Assembly (NCBI RefSeq): GCF_910592395.1
Contig: NC_088312.1
Location: 20,715,292 to 20,779,291, forward strand
Length of the DNA stretch: 64,000 nucleotides
DNA from: Lineus longissimus
Taxonomy: Eukaryota; Nemertea; Pilidiophora; Heteronemertea; Lineidae
Direction of reading: 5' to 3'
Under the pieces are notes generated by a model, which was given only the letters and a program-made list of their open reading frames with translations, had not been told where the DNA came from and did not search any database. Shown here one piece after another: positions 14,401 to 27,400 of the stretch; position 1 is the first letter of the stretch; every line of letters begins with the position of its first letter. Made by a program: the position numbers and the translations under genes.

Positions 14401-17400
14401 CACCGCAAAATGGACTAGGTTGATACTTTAAACTGAGACTAAAAAGTGCAGAAGCAGTTTCTTATCGAACTTACTGCAAATTACCATCATTTCTATCAGT
14501 ATCACCAAATCATAACCTGAAAGGCTGGCCACATTCAATACCAAACGTTTGTGGTAGCGCTATCATTTCACTCCATCTGTTTTTATCAGATGGTATCTGC
14601 CACAAGCCAATGGGTTCGCTGAGTAGGAGTTCGTACAAGTGTTTGATTTCTTATAACCAGCGTAAATGAAGGAAGGCCAGGGTACTTTGATGGCCAGACT
14701 TCCCAACGGCTCAGAGTTGTGTGCTATTTGAAGATTTCCTGTGTTGGTCAGCTTTGCTGTTTCAAAGAGAGTGGAATAGGCCAAATGAAGGAAGGATGAG
14801 TGTCTTTGAGTGTCAGACTTCTCAAGGGAGGATGTTGTTTGCTATAGATGTAGGTGGAAGCTCACCAGGGTTAGGTCAGCTCTGTCATTAAAACAGACAG
14901 GCAACCTTTGCAATACTCCAGTGTCCACTAAATGCTTTAACTTTTCAAGCTGCCCTTTTTGAAGAGAGATGGAAGGTAGAGCCTGCAACAGTGGCCAACC
15001 TTATTTTCAGCTTGGGAAGCATGCACCACAAGACAAATGGTCAAATAGTTAGCATCATTCATGTGATGAGAAGCCATTTCTCACAGTCACTTCTAATGAC
15101 TATTCTTAGTGCACATTCCTTAGCCATATTTGACCTACGATCGCAATTTTCATATCTGATATTTATCAGTTTAAGACAACCCCTCAGAATTCCATCTATA
15201 AGCTGACACTGGGAATCTTTTATCTAAGAAATAGTGACAACCTCACTGCAAGATAACATCAATACTTATACCGATGTTGTACCTTTGGGACCATTAATAT
15301 GCATTGCACATCATAGTGAAGGCAGCCAAAGAATGAGCCCAACCGCAGAGGCGGTAATAAAACCAACCACATCATCTGGGGTTTTTTTTGAGCTGTTAAG
15401 ACCTTTTCAGATCAAGCAATCGTGAGCTAGCAGTAAATCGTTCAGCCCTTCCATCGAAAGGAAGCATCTATTTCTTGCCACTGCTGGTACTCTGGCCAAA
15501 GTAATGAAATCTAAAGGCCAGACTGGTCACTTCAAATTAGCATCACCAGGGCTAGCCTAATTGCATTTCCCTGTCAGCATGCCAGAGTTACCACGACAAA
15601 TCAAGAAAACGGAAAAATTCTACCGCTGGACCAACTGCTGTCACAGATCACCAATAGGGTCTACAGAGCTATGTCTCATAACTTAGGACCAACAGCAAGA
15701 CAGACTTACAGCTCCAGATTAAAAAATTTGAAAACTATATCCACAAGCAACTACTGTTGACACAACTCAGCAACTTTTCCCAGTTTACGGTGTTTCATCG
15801 ACAAATAAATTGGTCTCAATGAATTCATCAGGAACCATCAGCTATTTCGGGGGCATGCTTAAGGACGTTAATAAGCCATCATTTGACAGATCACGGCAGA
15901 TAACATCGACCAGCACACCCTCTTCTCATTCTGTTTCCTTTATTCGTATTCCGATCAGGATAACGTGGCCATGTCAACAAACACTTTAGAGCGCGTTTAA
16001 ACATCCAAATCAGGCAGAGCATAAACTGTGAGGATACGGTCGCGAGAGTGGTTCATAAATCCACAGTCGCCGCGGATTTGTGCATTTTTTTTCTTGGTAT
16101 TCTATGAACAATTACTTAGTGGCAATATACATGTAGGTGAGTGATGCGGAAAGTTTGAGAAAGTTGGCACTGACATAGCACTTGGAACCATTATGCCTTA
16201 CTGATGGTGAAGTTTATAGACTTGCCGCCTGACTGCTGAATCTCGATCGATTATTTAAAAGAGCTACATGATCACCACAGCTAGTATTGACCACAGCTTG
16301 TTCAACTTCTCATTGACTTTTTATACAAGGATGCGCCATTCACGTCCCCATCGGAATGGCGACTTCAGCTGTGCTATATTCCATCACAATCCTAGCGACT
16401 GACCGTCAACTTATAACCATTCCTGGCATGCACGCTGGCGACAAATTTCTAAAAATCCAGCCATCAGCGTTAGCGCACTATTGTAAGTCGGCGGTATTAT
16501 CCGACCAGCGTTGCTAATACGTGCGCTATTTGTCTGTTGGAGACGGGGTGATCACCGTCGAGATTATGTGGATTTACGTTGTGAAACGTCCAATGAATAC
16601 TCCCGAGGGGATAGCTTAGCTTAACCAGGGTATTTGGGCCGCTAATGCCCCGTAAATGTGTTCCTGATTGACGCACGTTAACATGACTGATGAGAGGGTG
16701 AACACACTCTAACTACTTAGACTTTTTCGTATCATATTCGAAGGTTGATAATGATTTTGAAAGGCAATACCGTCATGAAGAAAACGAATGACACTTTTTC
16801 TACAAGAAGCATTTTAGAAGACAATTCTAGACACGATCAATGATTTATTATTGTGACTTTGAACCTATTCAGACACTTCATGTAAATGCAGGAGGGAACC
16901 TTTTTCTTCTCTTTATTATTTTGCTTTATGATTTTACGAGTCTTTCCAGCAACATTTCTTCAACTGCCTTTTTCAGCCTCCTTCAATAGAGTACAAACAC
17001 TCAATCATTTGTTCGAGAAGAATATCCTAAACTCCACAAAAAATATCGGGGCTAATAGGGTGGGAACTAAATATGAGCCATTCAAATAAAATCAGTGCTT
17101 TCCGAGGCCGACCCACTTTCAATGAAAATACAAAATACACGAAGCTGCACGATGCACTTGAGTTTAACTAAAAAATTCCCCGGGGTTTTTTTTATAGGCA
17201 GGTCAGGTGTATGGTTTTCAATGCTTCATAAAATGCAAAGCATATTTCACATTTTGTCCCAAATAAGTAAATCGCTCCAAGAGAGCACTTCTTTTCCTCT
17301 CTGGCACTCTTGACATGAATTTCAATTTTCTTATGGTAATTTCAAGAGCTGCATGAATTCAGCAACTATCTCGACTCGGTACGTTTCGCATCATACACAC

Positions 17401-19248
17401 AGAAATACTTGGGAGAGTTTCTGAAGGACACCAATATTACTTCTGATATTGGACTTGAACTAGATCCAAGTTTTCAATAAAGGCATACCCATATACTTGA
17501 ACAGGCCGTGTACATGATTGCCCATGACGTCCAATGAACTCCATGTAGCTCATAGCTGCATTGGGGAGGTCTGTTTTGAGCAGTATACTTTTTATGATAG
17601 ATTATGTACCAGCCTCACTTTGACAACAGAGGTTTTGTGAGACAACCAAGAACTCGAGCATGGTATCAATTCCTACCATTAACTGTCTATTTCTGAACAG
17701 TTACCGAATTCACCCGCAACGGGCATTGAGAAATGTGGGTAAGATTCCTTTAATCCTTTGATAAATTAGGAGAGATTAGTGAGAGATATCTTGTAGAAGG
17801 TTGTGTCAGAGTGTGTAGGCAACTGAGATTGAGGCACATGTGTATATAAACATTTCATTATTCTTCGAAATTTCCATGAATAAATTTCACACCCTGTGCC
17901 CCACCATCAAGAACACCTACATAACTCTTAACGGAAGACAATCTCATATGAATAAAATTACACCGGAAGATCACAGCATCTGGACTTGGCAGACGACATC
18001 TTAACACAATTTCATCGGGACACTCAATTTGCTGTGATCATCGCAACCAGCGGGAGGTTCCGGCGAACATGATCGAAACAATGTTTACTTCATGAAGACG
18101 ATGCAAGTGTTGCTGGCTTTTTATACCAACACGAACATCCTCTCATTATATTTTTTAAATTTCGGCCACAGAAGCATTTTTCAACCACGTTGTGGCCAAG
18201 GGCTTCCCAAAATGTCACCTCAAATTTTTGGTGTTTGGTTTGTGGCCTTCAACCATCTTCACAATTCACCCACTTCTGTGAGCGAATTAGTAACTCCACA
18301 ATAGAGCATTTTGATTGGCTCATATCTCGAGGATGCAGAATTCGACACTTTTGTTTGGACAATCACACGTTTTAGCTTTTGGAAATCCCTGAATGTGCTT
18401 CTAGCCATCGCCTCAGATCAGCCATGACAATGCTGGCAAAGCATGATTCATGATCACATCTTTTCACAAACTTCTTTCTTATAAGACATGGATCTCCTAT
18501 AAATTTGCAGTATCATATCATATCAGTTTTCCAACCTTTGTGCTATATCCGTTAAATCTGTCCATACACAATGGTACACTTTTATGACAACTGTTTGCAC
18601 ACAATAGCATCAACAGGACATGTACTTGTTACAGTTGAAATGTAAAAGCATTTGTCAAATGTGAGTGTTTGCTCCTGGAGTTAATCAACTGACATCATCT
18701 TGCGAGAAAGCTAGCGACAGAAAAAATAACGTTGACATGTCGTAAAGACTTTTTCTCGGATGTTGTGTTCAATAACAAGTTAATCCTCCACACTGAAAAA
18801 ATAGTTGATTTTAAGACCTTAGCAACTAGATCGAGGAAGGTATGACAATATACAGGATGTCCAAAAAACAAGGTTTATATACTCGCTTCTTCATTTTTAT
18901 AACCTAGAAATTTTAACTAATTGACAGCTGAACGTTTCCTGTTCTTGGTGAATCAAAGTGTTATGCTTATTTTGATACACCCAGTACAACATCAAAGGTG
19001 TTGGCTAAATCTGCTTAATGTCACATAACTGAACATCCCCTGTTTGAAATATCAAGCTTTAACAAAATCTCCAATAGTTCAAAGACACTGCAGACAAATT
19101 TTCCATTTACCCAAAAAATACTGCATAAACCAAAAAAAATAACTTAAAGCAGTAAATGGCATCAAATCTAACAAGGTCACCGAATTTAAATAATTCACTT
19201 TTTTCTAAATCACAAAATAACATGAATGAAATGGCCAGGGCCATTGTG
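11475..19248. other. gene-free stretch with one coding-like island
   Basis: No gene recognised. A 44-codon plus-strand frame at about 13336-13467 reads like real protein (it includes IPKGVIHVYDVNMYRPDEDT) and is preceded by CACTCAG, a possible splice acceptor, but ends at a stop. A second coding-like plus frame runs 13932-14237. Neither could be assigned to a family or linked to other exons. Confidence 0.4.
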
Positions 19249-20256
19249 CTCACCTCATGTGGAGGAAAGATGGATAAAGAGCATGGTATTGTGTCATGTA
19301 GTGTTAGGTTTGATGTAGGTCCAAGCAATTACAATTTCCCCAAAATGGCCAATTTACAGTACATTCGACCTCTGTGACCTTGAAAAGTAGGTCAAATCAA
19401 AGAAGACCCGGGTGACACATTGAATGGTTGTTAGAATTAGATGTACCTATGATATAAAATTGGTGCCAATCGGGCAAGTCATTACTAGGAATAATGGCAT
19501 TTTGAAGAATTTAGGATTTGGCCCCCTCCCTGGAGGCCAAACGGAAAATCAGATCGCACCAAACTTCGGTACCTGAGATCACCTGACCAAGGGGTACATG
19601 TGTACTTAATTTGTGATCAATAGTCATTGCAGTTAAGAAACGTGCCATAGTTACGGCCTGACGGCGAATTTACGCCATTTGACCTCTGTGACCTTGACAA
19701 GAAGGTCAAATTAAAAACCTGTGTGACATATACTGTATGGTGGTTAGATGTACCCATGATATCAAATTGGTGGCAATCGGGCAAGAAGTTAAGGAATAAT
19801 CACATTTTTAAGGTTTTTGGATTTTGCCCCCTGGTGGTCAAGTGGTGAATCATATTGGACCAAACTTCGGTCCCTGAGATCACCTGACTAAGGGGTAAAT
19901 GTGTACCAAATTTGGTATCAATAGTCATTGCAGTTTAGAAACGTGCCATCGTTACATCCTAATGGCCAATTTACACCATTTGACCTCTGTGACCTTGAAA
20001 AGGAGGTCAAATCAAAAACCCGGAGGATATATGATGCACCTTTGCTAGAAGTACCTACCATATTTTTTTCAAAATTTCCCGACTACTATTAAGGGAGATA
20101 TTGCATATTTTCACTTTTAACGTTTTGCCCCCTGGTGGCCAAACCATGAAACGAATCGGACCGAAACTTGGTCTCCAAGGTGTCATTACATAAGGGTACA
20201 TGTGTACCAAGTTTCAACTCAATAGCTTTAACAGTTACGAAACGTGCCCTGCTAAC

Positions 20257-20264
20257 GGACGACG

Positions 20265-20323
<59 letters not shown>

Positions 20324-20333
20324 ACGACGGACG
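20257..20333 (+). repeat. (GAC)n microsatellite
   Basis: An almost pure GAC/ACG trinucleotide tract of about 75 bp, with GGAC interruptions at both ends. It sits at a fixed place inside the mosaic repeat, just before the terminal hairpin, and produces meaningless poly-Arg frames on both strands. Confidence 0.95.
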
Positions 20334-20348
20334 CCACGGTATGGGATA

Positions 20349-20374
20349 AGCTCACCTCTGCTAAGAGGTGAGCT
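20349..20374 (+). repeat. perfect 11-bp hairpin ending the mosaic repeat
   Basis: AGCTCACCTCT (20349-20359), loop GCTA, then AGAGGTGAGCT (20364-20374). The stem is perfect. GCTCACCT also occurs near 19249 at the other end of the element, so it may be a terminal structure needed for mobilisation. Confidence 0.85.
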
Positions 20375-21354
20375 AAAAATGGAAATCATAACACAAGAGA
20401 AGACAAGGTTCTTTCAACAGGGGTATAGAATTATTGAAATCATGGGTTACATCTCAAGAATGTTGGGGCTACTGGTCATTGATAACACCATGCACTGCCA
20501 GCACTATAAACTATCATCGGATGCTGCTGCAATCCACAGCATACATGAATTGCCAGATAAAATCACAGCCTAAATGTAACAGCAGCTCAAGCAAGGTCCT
20601 CAAGACTTCCAATTTCATTTCAATTACAAAGAAGTATTGCTGCCATCCTCTCGTAATGAACAGCTGAACTCATCAACTATTCGCAGCAAATTAATATTTC
20701 ATGTTTTCAATATTGGCACTGTCAGTGCCCGCCACTCGAAAATACTTTTAATTTGGCTACTATTATGATACAAGATTTGAAAATTCTTTGCTGAACTTCA
20801 GGGGCCACCACTCGAATCCTTTCCACATTTATTGCATACTGCTCTACATAAATCACCCCGGTTGAAAGAACAATACACATGCAACTACAGGACTTCAAAA
20901 GGAAAATTGAAAATTCAACAAATGATCTTTCAAATGACCTTTTGAAATTCAGATGAAGTATTTTTAAAACCTGAAAAAAATTAATTATTATAAAAAGAAC
21001 AAAGATAATGAAATCATTTGCTAAGGACTATTACAAAAAGTTTTTGCTTTCATTTATTTTTTACAACTTGGCTTTGGTAATTCATCATCGAATGTACATT
21101 TATTCAGTTGGTACTTAAGGTCATCAGACAAGGACACACAAGTCCTCAAAACTGTTTTTTTCTTTCTTTCTGTCGCCAAAGCATCAAAATTACTTTTCAA
21201 AACAATTTATTCCTGTATCCGAAATTCAAGATTCAGCAAACACTTTTTGTGACAATCCAACATAAAAACATGAACTTGAAACATGAACTACAAAGCTGAA
21301 AGTAAGAACTGAAGCTACAAGCCAACACCATGCAATATAATCGAGTCGACTTAC
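20375..21354. other. probable intron of the STAR gene
   Basis: AT-rich sequence immediately 3' (minus-strand sense) of the splice donor of STAR exon 4. No exon encoding the expected QUA2 segment was found here or further left. Small open frames are unsupported. Confidence 0.5.
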
Positions 21355-21498
21355 GATGACTTCTAAGAACTTCCTAATAGCTTTGGCGGCTCTCCTGAGC
21401 AAGATTTCTGACCGGTTGTGAGTGTCCTCGACGGTGAGCAAGACGTGTAGATCATCCTGGAGATGCTCCCAGTGTGTCTTTCCCCTGTACTGTTCCTC
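21355..21498 (-). CDS. STAR gene exon 4 (KH domain second half)
   Basis: 144 nt, 48 codons, phase 0 at both ends; acceptor GATTTCAG, donor GTCATC|GTAAGT. It encodes [20 protein letters not shown] and then [12 protein letters not shown], the conserved part of KH, ending at KFLEVI where QUA2 should follow. Confidence 0.95.
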
Positions 21499-24400
21499 CT
21501 GAAATCACAAGAAGGTGATGACACGATGAAATTTACTTTTATATACTGGAAAATCCAAACTACTTGCTCTAATGTGGTTCAACATCATCTGAAAGGCAGG
21601 TCTTTAGAAGGGAGGGAAAGGTAAAATCAGCGTTTTAGGCCTCAAATTCAAACATTGTCAGGACCAATTTTAGAGCCATCAATTTGGCCTGGGGTGATGT
21701 AATGGAAGTGTAAAAGACGATTTCAGACTGCCCTTGCCTTTGTGGTACTGGTTAAATTCAAGCACTGGTCAGTTTAGGTTAAAAGCTGCCACCAGACCAA
21801 GGAACTAACTTCAAATGCCAAAGCCATATATGACTATGAGACAAAACAGACTCAATCTAATCATGCATCCTTTAATACTTCACAGAAGAAAAAGAATTCG
21901 AGAATATTTTGCTACCTCATCTGAAGGTGGTTCAAAACAAAACTTGCTGTGATGTTGAAAATCATAACATCAATAAGACTAAACTTAATTTGAAAGCTTC
22001 TTTATCAGTTATCGGTTTCCAATATCTGTCATCCGACATGAACTGTAAGAACTCCTTCACCATCAACAACACCAACAACAATTTTATTCAAGACAGGATT
22101 TTTCCATTCAAAACCTGACAAAACATCAGCCATTCACAATTCTGCTATAAAACCACCAGCCAGATAAAGACAACATTACCGCAAGGACCTTTGCCATTTT
22201 GCCCCCACCCTCAACATGCAAAAATGGAACATATTATAGGTTAGCGCATAATAAAAGAATAAGATTGATAGTGGTTATCCTTCAAGAAATTTCTCAGTGC
22301 TCTTTATCGGTTGTCATTTTACCGCTATTATTCATTGCGGTTTTCCAGGTTGGTTTCATCTACTAACAGGGCAAATGACAAGTTTAAAGAAACGTTGCTC
22401 AGAGAAAGCATTGACGACTCAGACAATTGAAAGAGCATTCTTAGATGAAAACGATTCTCATTAGCTAATGCACGTTTCGTCACAATGTTTCATACTTTAT
22501 TGAGGCGATTTATCTATCTTGACGAGAGATCCAATCTCGACAATACGGCAATATACTTTGGAGAAATCTACTTATTTATAGCAATTACTGTGATGATGTT
22601 TTCTTTTCGTACAATATTGAAGAGGGAAGCAATACATCACTTCCATATTTCCACAAGTGGTGAGTATTTCTGAGAATAAGGATTCTGGTTTGGTTTTTTT
22701 AGAAAAAATGTTACAATCGAGAAAGATGGACATTTCAATTCAAGAAATGTCACAAATATCAGATTTTTATGTAGAATCTGAAAAGATTGAAAAAGTGACT
22801 GTCGATAATAACATCTCTTAGCAAAATTGCTTCAAACTGCACATAATGAGATATCTTTTTACAACTTAGCTACCTTGACATGCTAGGGAAGATTACTAAT
22901 CGCTAGGTGTAAATTTACTTCAGTTGACAGCTCCAGCTAATCCCTGCCAAGCAAGCAATCTGGTTCAGACATGTTCATTATTAAGAACTGTCACAGAGAG
23001 GTGTGCGACTGACAGACCAAAAACCACGTAAATTTCCAGGGAGTTGAAAATCATGACAATTGCCTCATTTTGCCTATTTACTGACAGGATGAAGGTGGAG
23101 AAAATCATGTCAATTTCCTTCTTTTTGCCTTATTTGTAGGACGAGAGTCCGGAGTTGAGAGTCCAATAATGTCCAGAGGTCAACAAACCTTAGAAATAAG
23201 TGCGCTTGATGATGATGGGAGCAATAAACCTTGCAAAACAATCTCTTTTTCCTCCTTACTTTTACTGTTCCAGAACCAATATGTTCAGGTACAAACAACT
23301 AAATTGGGGTGATTCTAGGTTGTGGGGTAATCTTTTCAGCATCAAGAGACAACCTGTATCATCAGCAGCACAAGATTCAAAAGACTATCATTAACCATTG
23401 GTGTTTTTTTTCAGTTTTCAGTCAGCCTTTGTTATTGAAAGCCGAAGAAAAGTTATTTTCATCAACTTGTTGATTGGGTATCAATCAGAAATTTTACAGA
23501 CCATTGTTCAAGACACCTTATTGACATGCTCAAGCACTGCTCATGATCAAGATACAAAACTGACACCGAATACAGCCTGTATGAAGAGGTGTTGACCGGA
23601 TCATATATCTAGCAAGAGCATGACACAGCTAATCCACTCAAGTCAGCGCTATCTTGCTAGCGCAATCCTCGTCAGATCGTAGTGAAATCTGGCCTGGCCG
23701 TCTTCTTCAATGCCTATCGCTAATTATCCCGCCGTCCCAATACTCCAGCGCAGAAGATCGCGCATTGATGTCTGTATTTCCCGCAGGAAAAATGCCGAGT
23801 CATCACAAGATGAAAGTCGATAGAATGCTCAATGAGGAGACTTATTGCACAACGGGACTGCATGATATGTATAATATAGCGTCACCCCAAACCGACTCAC
23901 GTCAAAAGCAGACTTTTACCGTCTGTCAAAAGAAGCAACTTGGGTTAAGAGATCAATTTCCATGTTGCATTCCTTGAGGGAGTTGAGTCTGTAAGGTTAC
24001 ATTCAATGCAAGCTGGCGTACATGAGCAATGAAATTGTGGTTTCATCGTGAAATGAAGGTGTGAATTGACGATAGATTTCATGCTGAAATAAATCTGAAG
24101 CCAAACTTGGCACCTTGGGGGAAGCAATGAAGATTGGATTGAGTTTCTTTCCAATTAACTTTGTGATTGGATTGCAATCTTCTTGCAATCTTTCCACAGT
24201 GAAAAGTTTGTAAAAAAAATCATGCCATCATCATGCATTTTCTACCCTTGAACTTTGGCAATCAAAATGAGAGTGAACTGAGCGAATGCACAACACTGAT
24301 AAAACTGTTTAGGATGATGTAAGATAAGAGCAGACAAAGACACTTCTTAGTTTGTTGGGCTATACCATCAGATATTGGACAACTGAGCTCTAAGTTCAAC

Positions 24401-27400
24401 TTTGCAAAATAAGATGTGGGCACATCAGCTTTTCTTCCATGGCACCTCTGGTTAAAACAAAACCTATGGAACACTGAGTGCATCTTCTTGTACTGTTGGA
24501 TACTTAGTATCTGATATTTTTTAAATTCAGTGTAAGAGAGAAAATATGTTTGCACACCCCGTGTGTTCAGCTCAGCAAAGGTAAATTCACAATAAAAAGT
24601 TCCATATGGAACAGAATACCTTGAGGCTTGCTGTGAATGTGAAGAACATCGCAAATTGTGTTAAACACCCAACAACTCAGGCAACAGCCTAGCAATAGCA
24701 TTAGCGATAGCTGAACTAGCATAAATAGTCAGCTAGCTTGTTTACGCAGCCATCAACAGCTAAGATTTACGAAGAAATCTGACCAGCCTGATATTGGCAA
24801 AGAAGGCCAGTCCATCTCTCTCCATATAAAGCTATGGACAACATCACAGAATCTTCTGATGTTCCAGTACATTCTTTATCAGGAGCCAGTAGCTTCTTCT
24901 GATAGGTTTTTCAGAGATTGACCAGCTATATCTTTGGCATTATCAGACCATGGAGAAAAACTTCTCCTGTGCACTTAGTTTCAAAGATAAATGCAGAAGG
25001 TATGTAAACTCTGGCAAAGCTTTCAGGAGGCGGTCTGCTGTATTTCAAACGAGGTTATAGGATGTACTGTCTATCCAAGGATGGTAACTCAAAAGTCGAC
25101 TTCTGACAACTCAATCCCTGAATACTTACCAATCGCTTGTCCCTCATTGAGCCTCGTCCTCTGACCATAATTTTTGCATTTAAAACATGTTCTAAAAATT
25201 TGGCGGTAGTTCCTCTGGGTCCCAACAATCTTCCTACAAAATTGAACTGCAAAGAGAAAGAAGGAAAACATATGAGAATTTGCCAAAGAAATGATAGAAT
25301 GCACCTTGAACATTTTTCATTCAATTACGGTGTGAAGTCGTCAGCGAACTGTAAAGGAAAATAAATTGGATTGTCTGCATGCTATTTCCGATCCTTGATT
25401 TAAATGATCAATCAAATGCCAATTTTTCTCGACAGCACGACTGATGGGGCAGTGAAGCCGAGTTTGACTTGCCAATTTCATCAAAGTGTTTGTCAAGGCT
25501 GCATTATTCCGACAGCAAAACAGAAAAGCAATGATTTGAAAACAAAAATGCATCAGCTTCAACCATTACCAAATCAATTTCCACAGTTCCTTTGAATTTT
25601 ATGATCAGTTGAATAAACTCGTTTTACATCCAATATGACATCATTTTTAAAACTCTTTTAGTAATTACCAACACTAGTGTGTGAAATCACAGAGTGTGAA
25701 GATCAGAGAAAAATCAACAGCAGACAATGTTTTCTCAGTAAGATAGCATTGAGGTAATAGCTATGAATCAAAACATCATTGGCAGGTTTATGGCGCTTAA
25801 TCTTGGCTATGGAGGTGAGGTAATGGCCGGCTGGAGGATAGGGTGGTGTAAGGCAGGCATCAAGTCATAATCCCACAGGAGTGCAACTAACAGCTTTGGA
25901 TCTACCAAGGGAAGGCAATTTGTGCATGCAATGGCCTATAATGCGGAGTAATGGGTACCATGTTTTTGCTTGTGTAGTCATTCATTTTCATTTTGTGAAA
26001 CGTAAATTTTAAGTTTGCTGTTTTGATTGAAAATGTTTTACTCCCATTTTTGCAATCCAAATCAGACCTTTCTTTTCTTGTTGACAATGTTGTTGGTGTT
26101 TGGTGTTATTTCCCCACTAGCAGTACCACAAATTCAGTGACTAATTCATGCTTTTACGAAAACATGTCAATTTTACCAGAATGGTTGCGACTGACTAGCC
26201 ACAAGAGGCATGCATCACCATCAAAATCAAAGCCCAACAGATTCAGTCATGAAGTAGGGATGCAAATTCAGGAACATCAACATTCCAAGGAGCTGCCACA
26301 CGACAAGATATCATGACAGCTTGTATAGGCACTTGAATATTAATTTTCATATTTCTCATCTCGACTCAAGAACAGCGCAAACAAAGTCCTGATAACTCAT
26401 TACGTGCAATAATTACTTGCATTTTACTCAAATAAAGCTGTCAGGCGTTAGCAATATGCGTTGCGGTACACTTTACACAGTACTTCAGCTTCCCGAAATC
26501 GTCCTTACATCAAACAACAATGAGTTCTTCAAATTTTCCAACTTCAATTATTTTGAGCAAATAAATGTCTCTGTCATATGTCATATTTTCATGTTTCCAC
26601 GTTTGAGAAAGATAGCCTGGCCCCCAGATCACCAGCATCCATGTGGGAGTTCTGGAAATATTTTTTGCCTTTCCAACAGAAGACATGTTCAGTTGCATGG
26701 TGAACCAATGTGATCAACAGTCTAGATAGGTCGTAGGTTTACAGAATGTGATGACAAAAAATAATGTTAGATTTGAAATCTCAAAGGCACATGTATTTTC
26801 AGAACCCATTTCTATGATACCGGGAGCAGATCCTCGTATACTCTCCAATATGACACCAAACTGAAGAAGGTTTGCCGATGAGGGGGAGGAGAATGACATA
26901 GAGATTTATGACTCAAACGTCAAACTACTCAAACTACTCGATAGCAAGTGCTTGGAAGTGTATGTAAATATTGTTATAAGACATGGCGATAACACACAGT
27001 GAACTATTCCGGAAGGAAACCTAAATGGCCGAGTGTCAAAGATGAGATGATCACATTATAAACTTCTTTTTGAGACAATGCTTGGTCATCTTTTGGTGAC
27101 TTTATTGAATATCATGATATCAATAAATGTATATATACTTGTCACACTGTCAACATTTATATATTGTCCATGGACGGGCAGGTCCTTAAATTGTGTATGA
27201 CATGGCCAAAGGGGAAATTAACAGCACCTTGGACGAGAGTCACAGGAAGCAAATTGTGATAAGGGAAAGTACAGTCTATGAGCAGGTGGTCAGGCGGAGG
27301 CTGGGAAGGTGAATAAACAGCACATGAAAATGATAGCAAACCGATAGTCTGTTCATGGATACGAACTGAGCAGGGGTCTCCAGGGCCACACATCGGAATA

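Larger units (their letters stand above)
19249..20374 (+). repeat. mosaic repeat: three diverged ~300-bp units, GAC microsatellite, terminal hairpin
   Basis: The core GACCTCTGTGACCTTG occurs at 19367, 19681 and 19982 (spacings 314 and 301 bp). Between cores, other blocks also repeat in order: a CAATCGGGCAAG block at about 19467 and 19761, and a CAAACTTCGGT...ACATGTGTAC-type block at about 19560, 19860 and 20160. The last unit runs into a GAC microsatellite and then a perfect hairpin. The left edge is set at a GCTCACCT motif that recurs at the right end. Such ordered core + microsatellite + hairpin structures are common in bivalve and other mollusc genomes as non-autonomous mosaic elements; the class is my inference. 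Confidence 0.65.

Noticed and set aside
20089-20371. Arginine-rich open frames on both strands
   Set aside because: Pure by-product of the GAC microsatellite in the mosaic repeat.
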